In this document: positions 9,271-18,366 of the stretch, in pieces | How the letters are laid out: every line of letters starts with the position of its first letter | Numbering within the stretch: the first letter of the stretch is position 1 | Origin: Lentisphaeria bacterium | GTDB lineage: Bacteria > Verrucomicrobiota > Lentisphaeria > Victivallales > UBA1829 | Assembly: GCA_017456805.1 (NCBI GenBank) | Contig: JAFTIQ010000003.1 | Coordinates: 52,866-116,865, forward strand | Reading direction: 5' to 3' | DNA: 64,000 bases | Program-made: the position numbers and the translations under genes | The notes under the pieces: generated by a model | The model's database searches: none | The model's input: the letters and a program-made list of their open reading frames with translations, nothing else | Told to the model about the DNA's origin: nothing

Positions 9271-9371
9271 ACCCATTTATTTCAAGTGCCTTCCGGAACT
9301 ATTATACATCAAATTATAGAAATTGTCAATATTTTTATCATTTTTTTTTAAGGCTTTATTGACCCATTTAT
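9271..9371. promoter_or_regulatory. Direct repeat ACCCATTTAT, candidate operator pair
   Basis: The 10-mer ACCCATTTAT occurs at 9271-9280 and again at 9362-9371. The first copy lies just downstream of the minus-strand promoter and the second overlaps the plus-strand promoter of the regulator. This is what a shared operator pair for the divergent GntR/LacI-type regulator would look like; no binding evidence exists. Confidence 0.4.
9301..9329 (-). promoter_or_regulatory. Sigma70-type promoter for the pseudopilin-DUF4838 operon
   Basis: Minus-strand TTGACA (9329-9324), a 17-nt spacer and TATAAT (9306-9301): a full consensus match. It gives a leader of about 125 nt before the start at 9167. Confidence 0.85.
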
Positions 9372-9387
9372 AAAGATGTGCTATATT
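9359..9387 (+). promoter_or_regulatory. Sigma70-type promoter for the GntR/LacI-type regulator
   Basis: TTGACC (9359-9364), a 17-nt spacer and TATATT (9382-9387) lie about 25 bp upstream of the ribosome site of the regulator. The start of the -35 box overlaps the repeat copy at 9362. Confidence 0.75.
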
Positions 9388-9416
9388 ATAACAACGGAAG
9401 GAGAAGGAGGTTTTTT

Positions 9417-10436
9417 ATGGTAGATAAAATAAATCCGCTGATTTTGATTCTCAAAAAAGAATTGCAAAATGGAACATATCCCATTGGATCACATTTTCCG
9501 TCGGAATATGAACTGGCAGACATGTTCTTGATCAATAAAAAAACAGCCAATAAGGCAGTCTCTATCCTTGTTGAAGAAGGATATTTGGAACGGAAGCGGG
9601 GCAGAGGCGGAACCGTTGTCAGACGAACCTTCAAATACCCGAATCATCATATCCTGCTTATTATGAGTGTAGATGTCCGCTTTTATGCAAAAATTGCCAA
9701 TGGAATTCAAACCGCTGCGCTTCAGGATAATTCCCTGGTCAGTATTGCCGCTCCGGAGCTGGGGCAAATCTCCAGCCTCATGAAAAATGCCAAATCTATT
9801 GGAATCAACGGTATCATTTCTTCCGGATTTGGGATCCTTCCTGATGAAGGACTTCCTGTGATTTATCTTGAAGACCGGCTCGGGAATACAACATACCCGG
9901 AATATGTGGCATGTGATTCTTATTCCGGCGGATATAAGATTATGAAAGAGGTCCTGAGCCGCGGACATCGCGACATCGTGATTCTGTTTCACATGTTGAA
10001 CAATCCCGACCGGATGAACGGAATGTATGATGCCATGAAAGAAAACGGCATTGCCGATTATAGAGAGCGGACATTTGTTCTGAATGAAAGTTCTGTTGCT
10101 GAAACAAATATCATTCTCCGGAGGATCAGGAAACAGTATCCGGGCGTTACAGCCTTCATCGCATGTTCCGATGATGATTCCTACCGGATGATTCAGAGTA
10201 TGAATTCTCAGAAAATAGACTGGATCGGAAAAATAGCCGTCTGCGGATTTGGAAATATTCAGGGGATCAGCGATGTCTTTTCTATGGCATCCGTGGAGCA
10301 GCATCCTTTTCTGATCGGAATTGAATCTTACAGACAGTTGGTAAATAAAATCCGGAATCCGGAATTGGTTGTTAAGAAATTACTGGAAGTTGATCTTGTT
10401 CAGACTGGCAATATTCCTGTGATATCCGGTTCATAA
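9417..10436 (+). CDS. GntR-type winged helix fused to LacI-type sugar-sensing domain
   Basis: A cytoplasmic one-component transcription regulator of 339 residues. Residues about 1-70 form a GntR winged helix (PIGSHFPSEYELADMFLINK, LVEEGYLERKRGRGGTVV). Residues about 80-339 resemble the periplasmic-binding-protein fold of LacI/GalR effector domains (GINGIISSGFGILPDEGLPVIYLEDR, VACDSYSGGYKIMKEVLSRGHRDIVIL). This is the AraR-type layout. The start at 9417 is set by the strong AAGGAGG site; the ATG at 9378 overlaps the promoter. The gene is divergent from the pseudopilin-DUF4838 operon, so it most likely controls that operon in response to a sugar. Confidence 0.9.
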   Translation: MVDKINPLILILKKELQNGTYPIGSHFPSEYELADMFLINKKTANKAVSILVEEGYLERKRGRGGTVVRRTFKYPNHHILLIMSVDVRFYAKIANGIQTAALQDNSLVSIAAPELGQISSLMKNAKSIGINGIISSGFGILPDEGLPVIYLEDRLGNTTYPEYVACDSYSGGYKIMKEVLSRGHRDIVILFHMLNNPDRMNGMYDAMKENGIADYRERTFVLNESSVAETNIILRRIRKQYPGVTAFIACSDDDSYRMIQSMNSQKIDWIGKIAVCGFGNIQGISDVFSMASVEQHPFLIGIESYRQLVNKIRNPELVVKKLLEVDLVQTGNIPVISGS

Positions 10437-10500
10437 TTTTTTTCTGCAGAAGTAGTTTCAAACGGCTGGAACCATTTGAAAATTGCCGCCCTTTATCGTA

Positions 10501-10541
10501 TAAAAAAAGCTGCTGCATACCGTAACGGCAGCAGCAGCTTT
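10501..10541 (-). terminator. Rho-independent terminator of pckG
   Basis: Eleven-base arms (AAAGCTGCTGC at 10506-10516 with GCAGCAGCTTT at 10531-10541). On the minus strand the stem runs directly into seven T residues. It sits 20 bp past the pckG stop and may also stop transcripts from the regulator gene. Confidence 0.9.
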
Positions 10542-10560
10542 GGAATTTAAGAGAAGAGAC

Positions 10561-12402
10561 TTACTTTGCAAGTCTTTCTTCGAGCTGAGCGAGCTGATCA
10601 GCAAGAGCTTTGGGAAGTCTGTCGAACTTCTTGTAGTGTTCTTTGATCATAGCCAGTTCGTTCTTCCAGCCTTCTTTGTCAAAGGTGAGAAGTTCAGCGA
10701 TGTCAGCATCGGTGACTTCGTTTTCGATACCGGAGCGGTCGATCGCATCAGCTGTGGGCATGAAACCGATGGGGGTTTCAACAGCTTTGCCTTCGCCGTC
10801 GCAGCGTTCGAAGATCCATTTGAGGACGCGGCTGTTTTCGCCGAATCCGGGCCAGAGCCAGCGGCCGTCGGCAGTCTTGCGGAACCAGTTCACGCAGAAG
10901 ATCTTGGGCAGCTTTGCGCCTTCGACCTTACCGATGTCGAGCCAGTGCTGGAAGTAGTCACCCATATTGTATCCGCAGAAGGGCAGCATAGCAAACGGGT
11001 CGCGGCGGACAGTACCTGCCTTGACGTCAAGAGCAGCTGCGGTAACTTCGGAACCGACGGTGGAACCGATGAACACACCATGTTCCCAGCTCATGGACTG
11101 GTAAACGAGAGGAAGTGTGGAAGGACGGCGTCCGCCGAAGAGGAATGCGTCGATGGGCACACCGTTGGGATCTTCCCAGTTGGAAGCGATAGCGGGGCAG
11201 TTCTTAGCGCGAGCGGAGAAACGGGCGTTCGGGTGAGCAGCTTTGACTTTGTTGCCATCTGCATCGACCTGACCCTGTTCCCAGACATTGCCCTTCCAGT
11301 CGATGAGCTTTTCGCCGGGTTCGAGGGGAACTTCGATACCTTCCCACCAGATGTCGCCGTTTTCACGGAGAGCACAGTTGGTGAAGATTGTTTCCTTTGC
11401 GCAGGAGAGCATAGCATTCTTGTTGGAGTGCATGCTGGTTCCGGGAGCAACGCCGAAGAAACCGTTTTCGGGGTTGATAGCATAGAGTCTGCCATCTTTG
11501 CCGAACTTCATCCATGCGATATCATCACCGATGGTTTCGACTTTCCAGCCGGGGAGGGTCGGGATGAGCATAGCGAGGTTGGTTTTACCGCAAGCGGAGG
11601 GGAATGCACCGGTCACATATTTGACCTTGCCTTCGGGGTTGGTAAGCTTGAGGATGAGCATGTGTTCAGCCATCCAGCCTTCGTCGCGAGCCTGAACGGT
11701 TGCAATACGGAGAGCAAGGCATTTCTTACCGAGGATTGCGTTTCCGCCGTAACCGGATCCGAATGACCAGATTTCACGGGTTTCGGGGAACTGGGCAATG
11801 TATTTCTTGTCCATGGGAGCGCAGGGCCAGATTCCGTTGTCGGATTCGCCAGCTTCGAGGGGCTTACCGACGGAGTGGATGCAGGGAACGAATTCGCCAT
11901 CTTTTCCGAGAACGTCGAGAACAGCGTTTCCGACGCGGGTCATGACGTGCATGTTGATTACAACGTATGCGGAGTCAGTGATTTCCACACCGATCTTTGC
12001 AATGTTGGAACCGACGGGACCCATGGAGTAGGGAATGACGTACATGGTTCTGCCATGCATACAGCCCTTGTAGAGAGCGCGCATTTCTTTTTTCAGTTCA
12101 ACGGGATCGATCCAGTTGTTGGTCGGGCCTGCATCTTCTTTCTTTTCGGAAGCGATGTAGGTACGGGCTTCAACACGGGCAACGTCAGACGGGTCACTCT
12201 TGAAGAGGACACAGTCCGGACGGAGCTTGCTGTTGAGTCTGACTGCAAGACCGGATTTGACCATCTCGTCGCACAGTCCATAGTATTCAGTGTTGGTTCC
12301 GTCACACCAGTAAATGGCATCCGGTTCGCAGAGTTCGGCCCATTCGTTGACCCATGCCACAAGCTTGGCATGATCCGGAGCCGCATTCAGTTGCTTAATC
12401 AT
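10561..12402 (-). CDS. pckG: Phosphoenolpyruvate carboxykinase (GTP)
   Basis: Converts oxaloacetate and GTP to PEP, or runs in reverse to fix CO2 in anaerobic succinate-forming metabolism. The 613 residues match the GTP-dependent family. Visible signatures are the P-loop-like kinase-1 segment [15 protein letters not shown], the substrate-binding [17 protein letters not shown] block, and [15 protein letters not shown]. The start has an AGGAGGG site and a promoter at 12457-12484. The gene stands alone between terminators. Codon use is strongly biased, suggesting high expression, which fits a central anaplerotic enzyme in a fermenter. The assignment is secure. Confidence 0.98.
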   Translation of the reverse strand: MIKQLNAAPDHAKLVAWVNEWAELCEPDAIYWCDGTNTEYYGLCDEMVKSGLAVRLNSKLRPDCVLFKSDPSDVARVEARTYIASEKKEDAGPTNNWIDPVELKKEMRALYKGCMHGRTMYVIPYSMGPVGSNIAKIGVEITDSAYVVINMHVMTRVGNAVLDVLGKDGEFVPCIHSVGKPLEAGESDNGIWPCAPMDKKYIAQFPETREIWSFGSGYGGNAILGKKCLALRIATVQARDEGWMAEHMLILKLTNPEGKVKYVTGAFPSACGKTNLAMLIPTLPGWKVETIGDDIAWMKFGKDGRLYAINPENGFFGVAPGTSMHSNKNAMLSCAKETIFTNCALRENGDIWWEGIEVPLEPGEKLIDWKGNVWEQGQVDADGNKVKAAHPNARFSARAKNCPAIASNWEDPNGVPIDAFLFGGRRPSTLPLVYQSMSWEHGVFIGSTVGSEVTAAALDVKAGTVRRDPFAMLPFCGYNMGDYFQHWLDIGKVEGAKLPKIFCVNWFRKTADGRWLWPGFGENSRVLKWIFERCDGEGKAVETPIGFMPTADAIDRSGIENEVTDADIAELLTFDKEGWKNELAMIKEHYKKFDRLPKALADQLAQLEERLAK

Positions 12403-12456
12403 TTTGTAACCCTCCTGAGGTTTAGTTTGGAATTAAGGCACGGTTTTACAATTGTT

Positions 12457-12484
12457 AATATACATCCGAAAATACAAAGTTCAA
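12457..12484 (-). promoter_or_regulatory. Promoter of pckG
   Basis: Minus-strand TTGAAC (12484-12479), a 16-nt spacer and TATATT (12462-12457), about 55 bp upstream of the pckG start. TTGAA-type -35 boxes recur in this window. Confidence 0.65.
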
Positions 12485-12581
12485 ACAGGAAAAGTTCAAT
12501 TTTTTAAAGTTTTTCCCTCTTTTACTGACTTTTGAAATTGCCTTCCTGTCCTGCAAAATTTCTCCGGAAAGATTCCAAACC

Positions 12582-12609
12582 AAAAAAAAGGGCCGCCGGG
12601 GCAGCCCTT
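12582..12609 (-). terminator. Terminator after the LamG gene
   Basis: GC-rich hairpin (AAGGGC at 12588-12593 with GCCCTT at 12604-12609, plus inner GC pairs) followed on the minus strand by eight T residues. It lies 24 bp past the stop at 12633. Confidence 0.9.
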
Positions 12610-12632
12610 GAACTGATCTTTTTCAGATCTCT

Positions 12633-13406
12633 TTACTTTTTCATGCTCTCATACAATGCTTTGATTTCTGCAGGAGAAAGCGCTTTGTTGTAAACAGTGA
12701 ATTCATCCAGAACCATTCCGGGATTGGGACGGACTTCAAAGTTCTTATGCATGTCGGACTGCTTGAGCTGTTCTTTATGTGCCGCTGCAAGAATTTCTTC
12801 CCCGTTGATGTAAACCGTATAGTTATATCCGCTCCAGGTCATGACAATGTGATACCATTTGTTGTCTTCCCATTTGAATTCCTTGGAATAGTAGGATCTG
12901 ACATTTTTGAATGCAGGGAAAAGAAGACGGACCTGTTCCGGGCGGTTCAGGAATTCCGGGCAGGCGCGTTCCAGAACAATATATCCGGTTCTGCTCCAGC
13001 CGGTCATGAAAAACGGCGTGGTAATGGTGTTGTAACGTCCATTCTTCTGTTTCGGAGAGTCCGGGGTGAGTTTCTTCCATGCCACCGGTTTGATCCAGAG
13101 AGAAACGGTTCCGGGGAGTTCAAAGTTGATATTGTCCTTCATCAGATAACGGCGGACATGTCCCCGGGGATTTGTGTTGTAAAGAGCTTTGCCCTTCACC
13201 CCTTCCACATAGCTGTAACCATCCTGAACATCTTCATGTTTTCCCTGCTGAAGCGCGATTTCGCCTTCTGCACGGTCAACTTCCACAGAGCCTTCAAAGC
13301 TGATCTGGAAGGTTACATGTTCTTCCAGCGCTTTGACATCCTGCGCCGGAACGGTTGCCGCAGCAAGAAATGCTGCTGAGACTGCTGCAAGTTTCATGGC
13401 TTTCAT
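12633..13406 (-). CDS. Secreted LamG / concanavalin A-like lectin-fold protein
   Basis: A 257-residue protein with a signal peptide (MKAMKLAAVSAAFLAAATVPAQ). The mature part looks like one laminin-G-like jelly roll: it has FQISFEGS, the central FELPGTVSLWIKPVAW strand pair, KWYHIVMTWSG, YTVYINGEEI, and the C-terminal MVLDEFTVYNKALSPAEIKALYESM, which is the hallmark of LamG-3-type domains. Its ATG overlaps the stop of the giant upstream gene (ATGA), with an AAGGAG site, so the two are coupled. It probably binds a polysaccharide in the periplasm or on the cell surface. No catalytic domain is present. Confidence 0.88.
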   Translation of the reverse strand: MKAMKLAAVSAAFLAAATVPAQDVKALEEHVTFQISFEGSVEVDRAEGEIALQQGKHEDVQDGYSYVEGVKGKALYNTNPRGHVRRYLMKDNINFELPGTVSLWIKPVAWKKLTPDSPKQKNGRYNTITTPFFMTGWSRTGYIVLERACPEFLNRPEQVRLLFPAFKNVRSYYSKEFKWEDNKWYHIVMTWSGYNYTVYINGEEILAAAHKEQLKQSDMHKNFEVRPNPGMVLDEFTVYNKALSPAEIKALYESMKK

Positions 13407-16400
13407 CGTATGATCTCCTTCTCGATGATTTCTGCACCGAATTTGTTGAATTTTATCTGGAATACAGGATCTTTCACCCGGAGGGAGGGATCCAGTTTGA
13501 CGTTGACTGTGATCGGTTTTTCGGACCAGGAGGCGAAGATGATCATCACCTTTTTCCCGTTGTCAAGAACAATGGATTTCACTGCCTCGTTATCGACCTT
13601 GACCGGATAATTGTCGTCCCAGTAGTTGAGAACCTTGCAGTTGGGATATCCGAAGTCATAAACCATTTTATCGTAGGGCCGGAAATCCATGCCGCGATAC
13701 TGCTGACGCAGGATCTCATAGATCATCCGCATTGCCCAATCCGTTTTGACCATTTCCGGAACCGGTTTTCCGCTCATGTAAGTGGCATCGTGAGGATGGG
13801 TCACAGCATTTCCGACAAGGGGGAAGTGTGCATGGGGATATGCTCCGATCTGGCGGGCGGTGGATTCGATTTCCAGCAATTCCTGCGGGAAGGGTTTGGT
13901 TCCGTTTGCCCAGCCCCATTCCAGATCCAGCATGGTGTCGGTCCAGGTAAGGATCGGAATACACATGCAGTTCGTTGTGTGCAGGGAGATCTGAAGCGGC
14001 CATTTGGTTTCTCTCTGAAGCATCCGGGACATGACCCACATCCGTTTATGATATTCCCGCATGGTCCAGATGGCACTGCAAGGCTGTGTCTGTCCATCTT
14101 TTCTTGTATAGGCAAGAGAGTTGTGACGGTTGAAGATATTCTTCGGATACACGTTGTCAAAGTAAAGTCCGACGCCGCGTTTCATCCATTCTCTTCCGTA
14201 CCAGAGCGCGTAATCCTGATAACTCTTGACCGGGATGATTTTGACAGAGTTTGCCGCCGCTGAGGTGGTGGTGATATCTTTCCAATCCATCCATTTCCGC
14301 TGGGTGAATTCGTAAGCACCCCATTCATCCTGGAAGATCCGGAACTCGGGACTGAACTGATCGATCCCGTATTCTTCGAAGTAGATCATCGTGGGAGAGG
14401 CAGGACGGTTGATCATGAAGTTGACGAACCCGCCGTAAATGTGGTTTCGGACGTGAGTATAAAGGGGATGTCCTTTCCAGTATTTCTGAAGCCAGCTTTC
14501 CACATAAGCGCGGTCAAGCTTTCCGGTTTTCCGCGCAATCTCCATCCGGTCGATGACTTCCCAGTCGTTCTGAGTCGGGTATTTTCCCATCCCGGTGGCA
14601 CAGCCGCCGTACCATGCAGATCCGCCATGGGGGGGGATCTCATATTTCGGTTTCTGCCAATCGGAAGGCATGGGCTTTGTGGGAGAGGGCTGCATCCCGA
14701 AAACGATCGTCCGCTTTCCGGCAAGTTTCATATCCTGATTGGCAAACCAGAGACGGAGCGTCAGCTCATTTCCGTTCCGGATCAGTTCCTGGGAAACCTT
14801 CTTTTCATCCAGACTCATCTCTCTTTCACTGTCGGAGAACCAGCAGAGTCCCCGTGCCATTTCTCCAAGCCACAGGTAACAGTGCATATTTCCGAACATA
14901 TCCCCGTTGGCATGATCGGTGGAACGCCAGACAACTCCGTTTCCTCCCGGAACTTTGATTGCCGGATTGTTCCGGATCACTCCGGCACTGACAACATGGA
15001 ACAGGCGGATCAAATCCGATTTCAGGGGAATATCAAGATACATCTTCCGGATAACCGGCTGTTTGCCTGCATCGGGCGTCAGGGTCAGGGTGAATTTACT
15101 GCAGCCGTCATAATCCGTTTCAACAAGGTTTTCCAGAGTGAACCCGTTTCCTTTCATGACGGATTTCCAAATACCGGTATTTGCTTTTCTGGAAACAAAA
15201 CCTTTGGAGACGACTTTCAGTCCGCTCTTCCCGGAAATGTCCTGATAATGCAGAGAAACCGGCTTGATCAGAAGTTCTTTCCCATCTGCAATCACAGAGG
15301 AATAAAGCCCGTTGTCGCTGAAGGCAATTTTGTTTTTCACTGTCTGAATGGTATTGCTGCCGTATTGCAGATCCTTGAAAGGCGGAAATACTTCATCAGA
15401 GATTCCGAGATTATTATTTTCCCAGGGGAAAATTTTCCGTTCAAAACTGTTGGACAGCACCTTTTTTGCCTGACCGCCGCTGAGCGTGAAGGTGACCTGA
15501 TAGGTTCCATCACCGAGTTTTGGCAGCTGCATGTAGCGGATCACTTCCCCTTTGGATACAGGGAAATCTTTGACGGCAACGGTTTTATTGTCGCCCTGTT
15601 TGACGACTTTCACCTGAACCGAATTGGTGTTGTCATAGATCTGCAGCCGGAATCCAAGCATACTGGTGGAGGGATAATAGCTGATCTGGGAAGCGGCTTC
15701 CGGAGTGGAAACCTTCCAGACATCAGCCAGATTCATGGGGAGTTTCCAGGCATATTGATCGGCATAAATAACCGTTCCTTTTTCATCGGTTACCGTGAGT
15801 TCTGCCGTATGTTTTGCCATGTTATGAATATAATTGGAAGAGGTGTGGAACTTGAACGCCGCACTTTTTCCTGCAGGAACGGACAGTTTCTGAACCATCT
15901 GATGAGTCGGCATATCCGAATGTTTCCAAACGATTTTTGCTGTTACATTCCGTGTTGTGCTGCCGGGATTGTAAACGGATCCCTTCAATGTGAAATCCCG
16001 TTTGGGAAGCCCTTCGATCGCCTCCACTTTGACAGGGAGAAATCCTTTTTCCGCAAATTGGAACACGGGATAGAACTGCACTCCGGTGAACGCATGAGGG
16101 AACTTCAGGAAGGGCGTCTGGGTGAAAGGTCTCTGCCAGTTTCTGCAAAGCATCATGGAGAGCTTCTGTCCGGTGAGAGAACCGTTGTATTTCAGGGATT
16201 TCAGCGGAATCTCATATTCCACGACCCACACGTTCTGCTGCTTATCCTGGCCATTTTTGATGACCCATGCATTGCTCCACTGAGGTTCCGCCATTTTTCC
16301 GGAAAGATAAAACTTCATATCGGAAACGGTTCCTTTGGAGTTGACCATCACGGAATAATAGGAACGGTCGGAGATTTTTTCAGAATCTGCGATCCAGAAT

Positions 16401-16735
16401 TCGATATTGTCATCATAGAGAAGCGTTTTTCCATCTCTGCGGCGGGTTGTTGAGATGAGACGCGTCCCTTCCGGAGGAAGCTCAGTTCGCATGGAAACAT
16501 AAAGATTTTCATTATCATAACCGATATTCCAAACGGCATGTCTTCCGCTGAGGAACATTTCTTTGCCCCGGTGATAGACTCCTGCATATCCTGCAGACCC
16601 CTGCCATTCTTCCTGAGAGAATTTTCCGTCAATGACCGGGCGTTTTTCCATGTACGGGATCTGATAGACTGCCGCCACAGCGGAGAGGAAGAGCCCCATA
16701 CACATTACAACTGTCAATTTTTTGAGTTGAAACAT
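13403..16735 (-). CDS. Giant secreted protein with CBM9-like N-terminus and glycosidase-like C-terminus
   Basis: A protein of 1110 residues with a signal peptide (MFQLKKLTVVMCMGLFLSAVAA). Residues about 25-230 look like a CBM9-type domain (KRPVIDGKFSQEEW, DNIEFWIADSEK, VVEYEIPLKSL). The middle has beta-rich Ig-like stretches. Residues about 650-1050 read like a large secreted glycosidase-type barrel (GEMARGLCWFSDSEREM, YFEEYGIDQFSPEFR, RGVGLYFDNVYPKN). The overall plan resembles DUF6067/GH123-like proteins, but that placement is tentative. It has its own consensus promoter and is coupled to the LamG gene downstream. The role is probably cleavage or capture of an extracellular glycan. Confidence 0.8.
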   Translation of the reverse strand: MFQLKKLTVVMCMGLFLSAVAAVYQIPYMEKRPVIDGKFSQEEWQGSAGYAGVYHRGKEMFLSGRHAVWNIGYDNENLYVSMRTELPPEGTRLISTTRRRDGKTLLYDDNIEFWIADSEKISDRSYYSVMVNSKGTVSDMKFYLSGKMAEPQWSNAWVIKNGQDKQQNVWVVEYEIPLKSLKYNGSLTGQKLSMMLCRNWQRPFTQTPFLKFPHAFTGVQFYPVFQFAEKGFLPVKVEAIEGLPKRDFTLKGSVYNPGSTTRNVTAKIVWKHSDMPTHQMVQKLSVPAGKSAAFKFHTSSNYIHNMAKHTAELTVTDEKGTVIYADQYAWKLPMNLADVWKVSTPEAASQISYYPSTSMLGFRLQIYDNTNSVQVKVVKQGDNKTVAVKDFPVSKGEVIRYMQLPKLGDGTYQVTFTLSGGQAKKVLSNSFERKIFPWENNNLGISDEVFPPFKDLQYGSNTIQTVKNKIAFSDNGLYSSVIADGKELLIKPVSLHYQDISGKSGLKVVSKGFVSRKANTGIWKSVMKGNGFTLENLVETDYDGCSKFTLTLTPDAGKQPVIRKMYLDIPLKSDLIRLFHVVSAGVIRNNPAIKVPGGNGVVWRSTDHANGDMFGNMHCYLWLGEMARGLCWFSDSEREMSLDEKKVSQELIRNGNELTLRLWFANQDMKLAGKRTIVFGMQPSPTKPMPSDWQKPKYEIPPHGGSAWYGGCATGMGKYPTQNDWEVIDRMEIARKTGKLDRAYVESWLQKYWKGHPLYTHVRNHIYGGFVNFMINRPASPTMIYFEEYGIDQFSPEFRIFQDEWGAYEFTQRKWMDWKDITTTSAAANSVKIIPVKSYQDYALWYGREWMKRGVGLYFDNVYPKNIFNRHNSLAYTRKDGQTQPCSAIWTMREYHKRMWVMSRMLQRETKWPLQISLHTTNCMCIPILTWTDTMLDLEWGWANGTKPFPQELLEIESTARQIGAYPHAHFPLVGNAVTHPHDATYMSGKPVPEMVKTDWAMRMIYEILRQQYRGMDFRPYDKMVYDFGYPNCKVLNYWDDNYPVKVDNEAVKSIVLDNGKKVMIIFASWSEKPITVNVKLDPSLRVKDPVFQIKFNKFGAEIIEKEIIR

Positions 16736-16783
16736 TTTAGTTTTCCCTTATTTTTTTTCTGTTATTCTTGTTAATTTTTCGTT

Positions 16784-16812
16784 ATTATACTTCAGGGTGA
16801 TAATAAAATCAA
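16784..16812 (-). promoter_or_regulatory. Promoter of the CBM9-LamG operon
   Basis: Minus-strand TTGATT (16812-16807), a 17-nt spacer and TATAAT (16789-16784), giving a leader of about 40-45 nt before the start at 16735. Confidence 0.8.
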
Positions 16813-16875
16813 GGAAAATTTCCAATTTTCAAAAAAAAAGACTTTGAAATTGTTTGAAAACGCCGGGGATAAAAT

Positions 16876-16922
16876 AAACAGGCCCTCAGTATGTCTGAAA
16901 GAGAACTGAGAGCCTGCTGTTT
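16876..16922 (-). terminator. Terminator after the GH130 remnant
   Basis: Long imperfect hairpin (AAACAGGCC..CTCAGT with ACTGAG.GCCTG..GTTT) followed on the minus strand by a T-rich tract. It shows that the truncated GH130 gene keeps its original 3' end. Confidence 0.75.
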
Positions 16923-16937
16923 ATGAGGGGGAATTGA

Positions 16938-17756
16938 TCAAACCCCGCAAAGTTTCAGAAGATCTGCTGCATCAGCAGTTGCGACACATTCGACGGTATC
17001 TGCTGCTCCGTAATAGATTTTAACCTCTCCGGAATCTTCCAGGATCATGCCGCCGGGGAACATGACGCTTCCGCGCATTCCTTTTGTTTCATATTCGTGT
17101 TCCGGGACGAGAATCGGTTCTTTACTCATTCCGATTATCTTCGTAGGATCCTCAAGATCAAGCAGGATCAGACCGCCATAATAAATCTTATGCCAATCCG
17201 GATGCCAGGAATAAAGTTCTTCCTGAACTTTTTGTACTGCATGAATCGTTGTGAGCCATCCTTTTTCAGTTTTGACAGGCGGAGCTGCGGGACCGATTTT
17301 GCTGTTTGCATAAGGAACGTTTTCTGCTCCAAGCAGCAGTTTGCTTTCCCCCCAATAACGGCAATCCGGAGATTTGGAGCACCATATATCAAATTCCTCA
17401 TCGCCGGCTCTGCTGTAAACAGGGAATGGACGTTCAAGGCGCATGAATTTGCCATCAATCTTTTCCGGGAACAAAACCATATTCCGGTTATCGGGAGTTG
17501 TCATGGTAAGATATTCAAAATGTTCAAAATCATCCGTAACAGCGATTCCGCCGAGAACACCGTGTCTGGTATTGACAGCAAAGCAGAGATAACACCTTCC
17601 ATCAATTACGGTGAGTCGGGGGTCATAGATATGAGCGATCTCCTCTGTTTCCAGTTCCAGACATGGTTTCGGCTGAACATCCCAGTGAAATCCATCGTCG
17701 CTGAAAGCAAGCCCGAGTGTGATTTTTGTATTTGGCGGCCAGCGGTAAGGTTCTCC
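16938..17756 (-). pseudogene. GH130 glycoside phosphorylase/hydrolase, 5'-truncated
   Basis: An open frame of 272 codons matches the GH130 five-bladed propeller family, whose members phosphorolyse or hydrolyse beta-mannosides. Seen in order: TLGLAFSDDGFHWD, the YDPRLTVIDG segment with the conserved catalytic-region Asp, VLFPEKIDGKFMRLERP, GPAAPPVKTEKGWLTTIHAV, GLILLDLEDP, and YYGAAD near the end. Family members usually run about 310-340 residues, so the first 50-70 residues, which form blade one, are missing. In frame a TAA lies at 17757-17759 and there is no NTG start before the ATG at 17504, which would begin mid-domain. The promoter of the divergent yaiI-like gene begins only 35 bp beyond the break. 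I read it as a deletion-truncated gene. Confidence 0.8.
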
Positions 17757-17793
17757 TTATCATATTTTTTTATTTTATTCTCAAATACTGAGC

Positions 17794-17822
17794 TTGACAA
17801 TATAATAATTTGACAATATAGT
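17794..17822 (+). promoter_or_regulatory. Sigma70-type promoter for the YaiI-family gene
   Basis: TTGACA (17794-17799), a 17-nt spacer and TATAGT (17817-17822). A second TTGACA begins 16 bp later, so TTGACAATATARTA is directly repeated here. Confidence 0.8.
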
Positions 17823-17911
17823 AAGCGGTGAAGGATTTTTTGTTTCATGCTGTATGATTGTGAGAGGATCACTGAAAATCCTTGAATAAAAGAAAAAAAG
17901 AAGGAACGATC

Positions 17912-18364
17912 ATGAAAATCCTGGTCGATAACGATGCCCTGCCGCGGCCGCTGAAAGAGGTGTTGTTCAAAGTCGCTCAGCGGGAAAAGGTGGAGACGAT
18001 CTTTGCCGCAGCGTTTGCGCAGAATCTCCCGGATTCGGAATACCTCCGGTCTGTGGGGGCGGGCAGCGCATTCAATGGCGCGGATGACTGGATCGTGGAT
18101 CATCTCGCCCAGGGGGATCTTGTGATTACAGCAGATATTCCTTTGGCAGATAGAGCTCTCGCAAAAGGGGCGGAAGTCCTGAATACAAAAGGCGAATTCT
18201 TTACCCCGGCAAACATCAAAAATGCTTTGGCAATGCGGGAACTGATGGAGGAACTCCGGATCACCGGAGAGGTCACAGGAGGTCCCCCGCCGTTTTCGGA
18301 CCGTCAGAGAATCGCGTTTATCAATTCTTTGAACAAATTTCTTACCCAAAAAAGGAAATCGTAA
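17912..18364 (+). CDS. YaiI/YqxD family (UPF0178) protein
   Basis: A 150-residue cytoplasmic protein of the UPF0178 family, a PIN-like fold of unknown function conserved across bacteria. It starts MKILVDNDALPRP, which corresponds to the family N-terminus, normally VDADACP. It also has the conserved GADDWIVDHLAQGDLVITADIPLA stretch and the Gly/Pro-rich GGPPPFSDRQR near the end. The usual DADACP Cys is replaced here (DNDALP). The start at 17912 has an AAGGA site; an in-frame ATG at 17882 lacks one. It is 2 bp upstream of the phosphoesterase gene and shares its promoter. Confidence 0.9.
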   Translation: MKILVDNDALPRPLKEVLFKVAQREKVETIFAAAFAQNLPDSEYLRSVGAGSAFNGADDWIVDHLAQGDLVITADIPLADRALAKGAEVLNTKGEFFTPANIKNALAMRELMEELRITGEVTGGPPPFSDRQRIAFINSLNKFLTQKRKS

Positions 18365-18366
18365 TA

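Noticed and set aside
10540..11766. Plus-strand frame of 408 codons opposite pckG
   Set aside because: Shadow of pckG codon bias; the pckG identity is certain.
14441..16453. Antisense frame of 670 codons opposite the CBM9-like giant
   Set aside because: Overlaps a gene with signal peptide, promoter and ribosome site; the product resembles nothing.
16938..17504. GH130 as an intact 188-residue gene from the ATG at 17504
   Set aside because: This start is inside the propeller; the open frame with clear GH130 sequence extends 84 codons further upstream to 17756.
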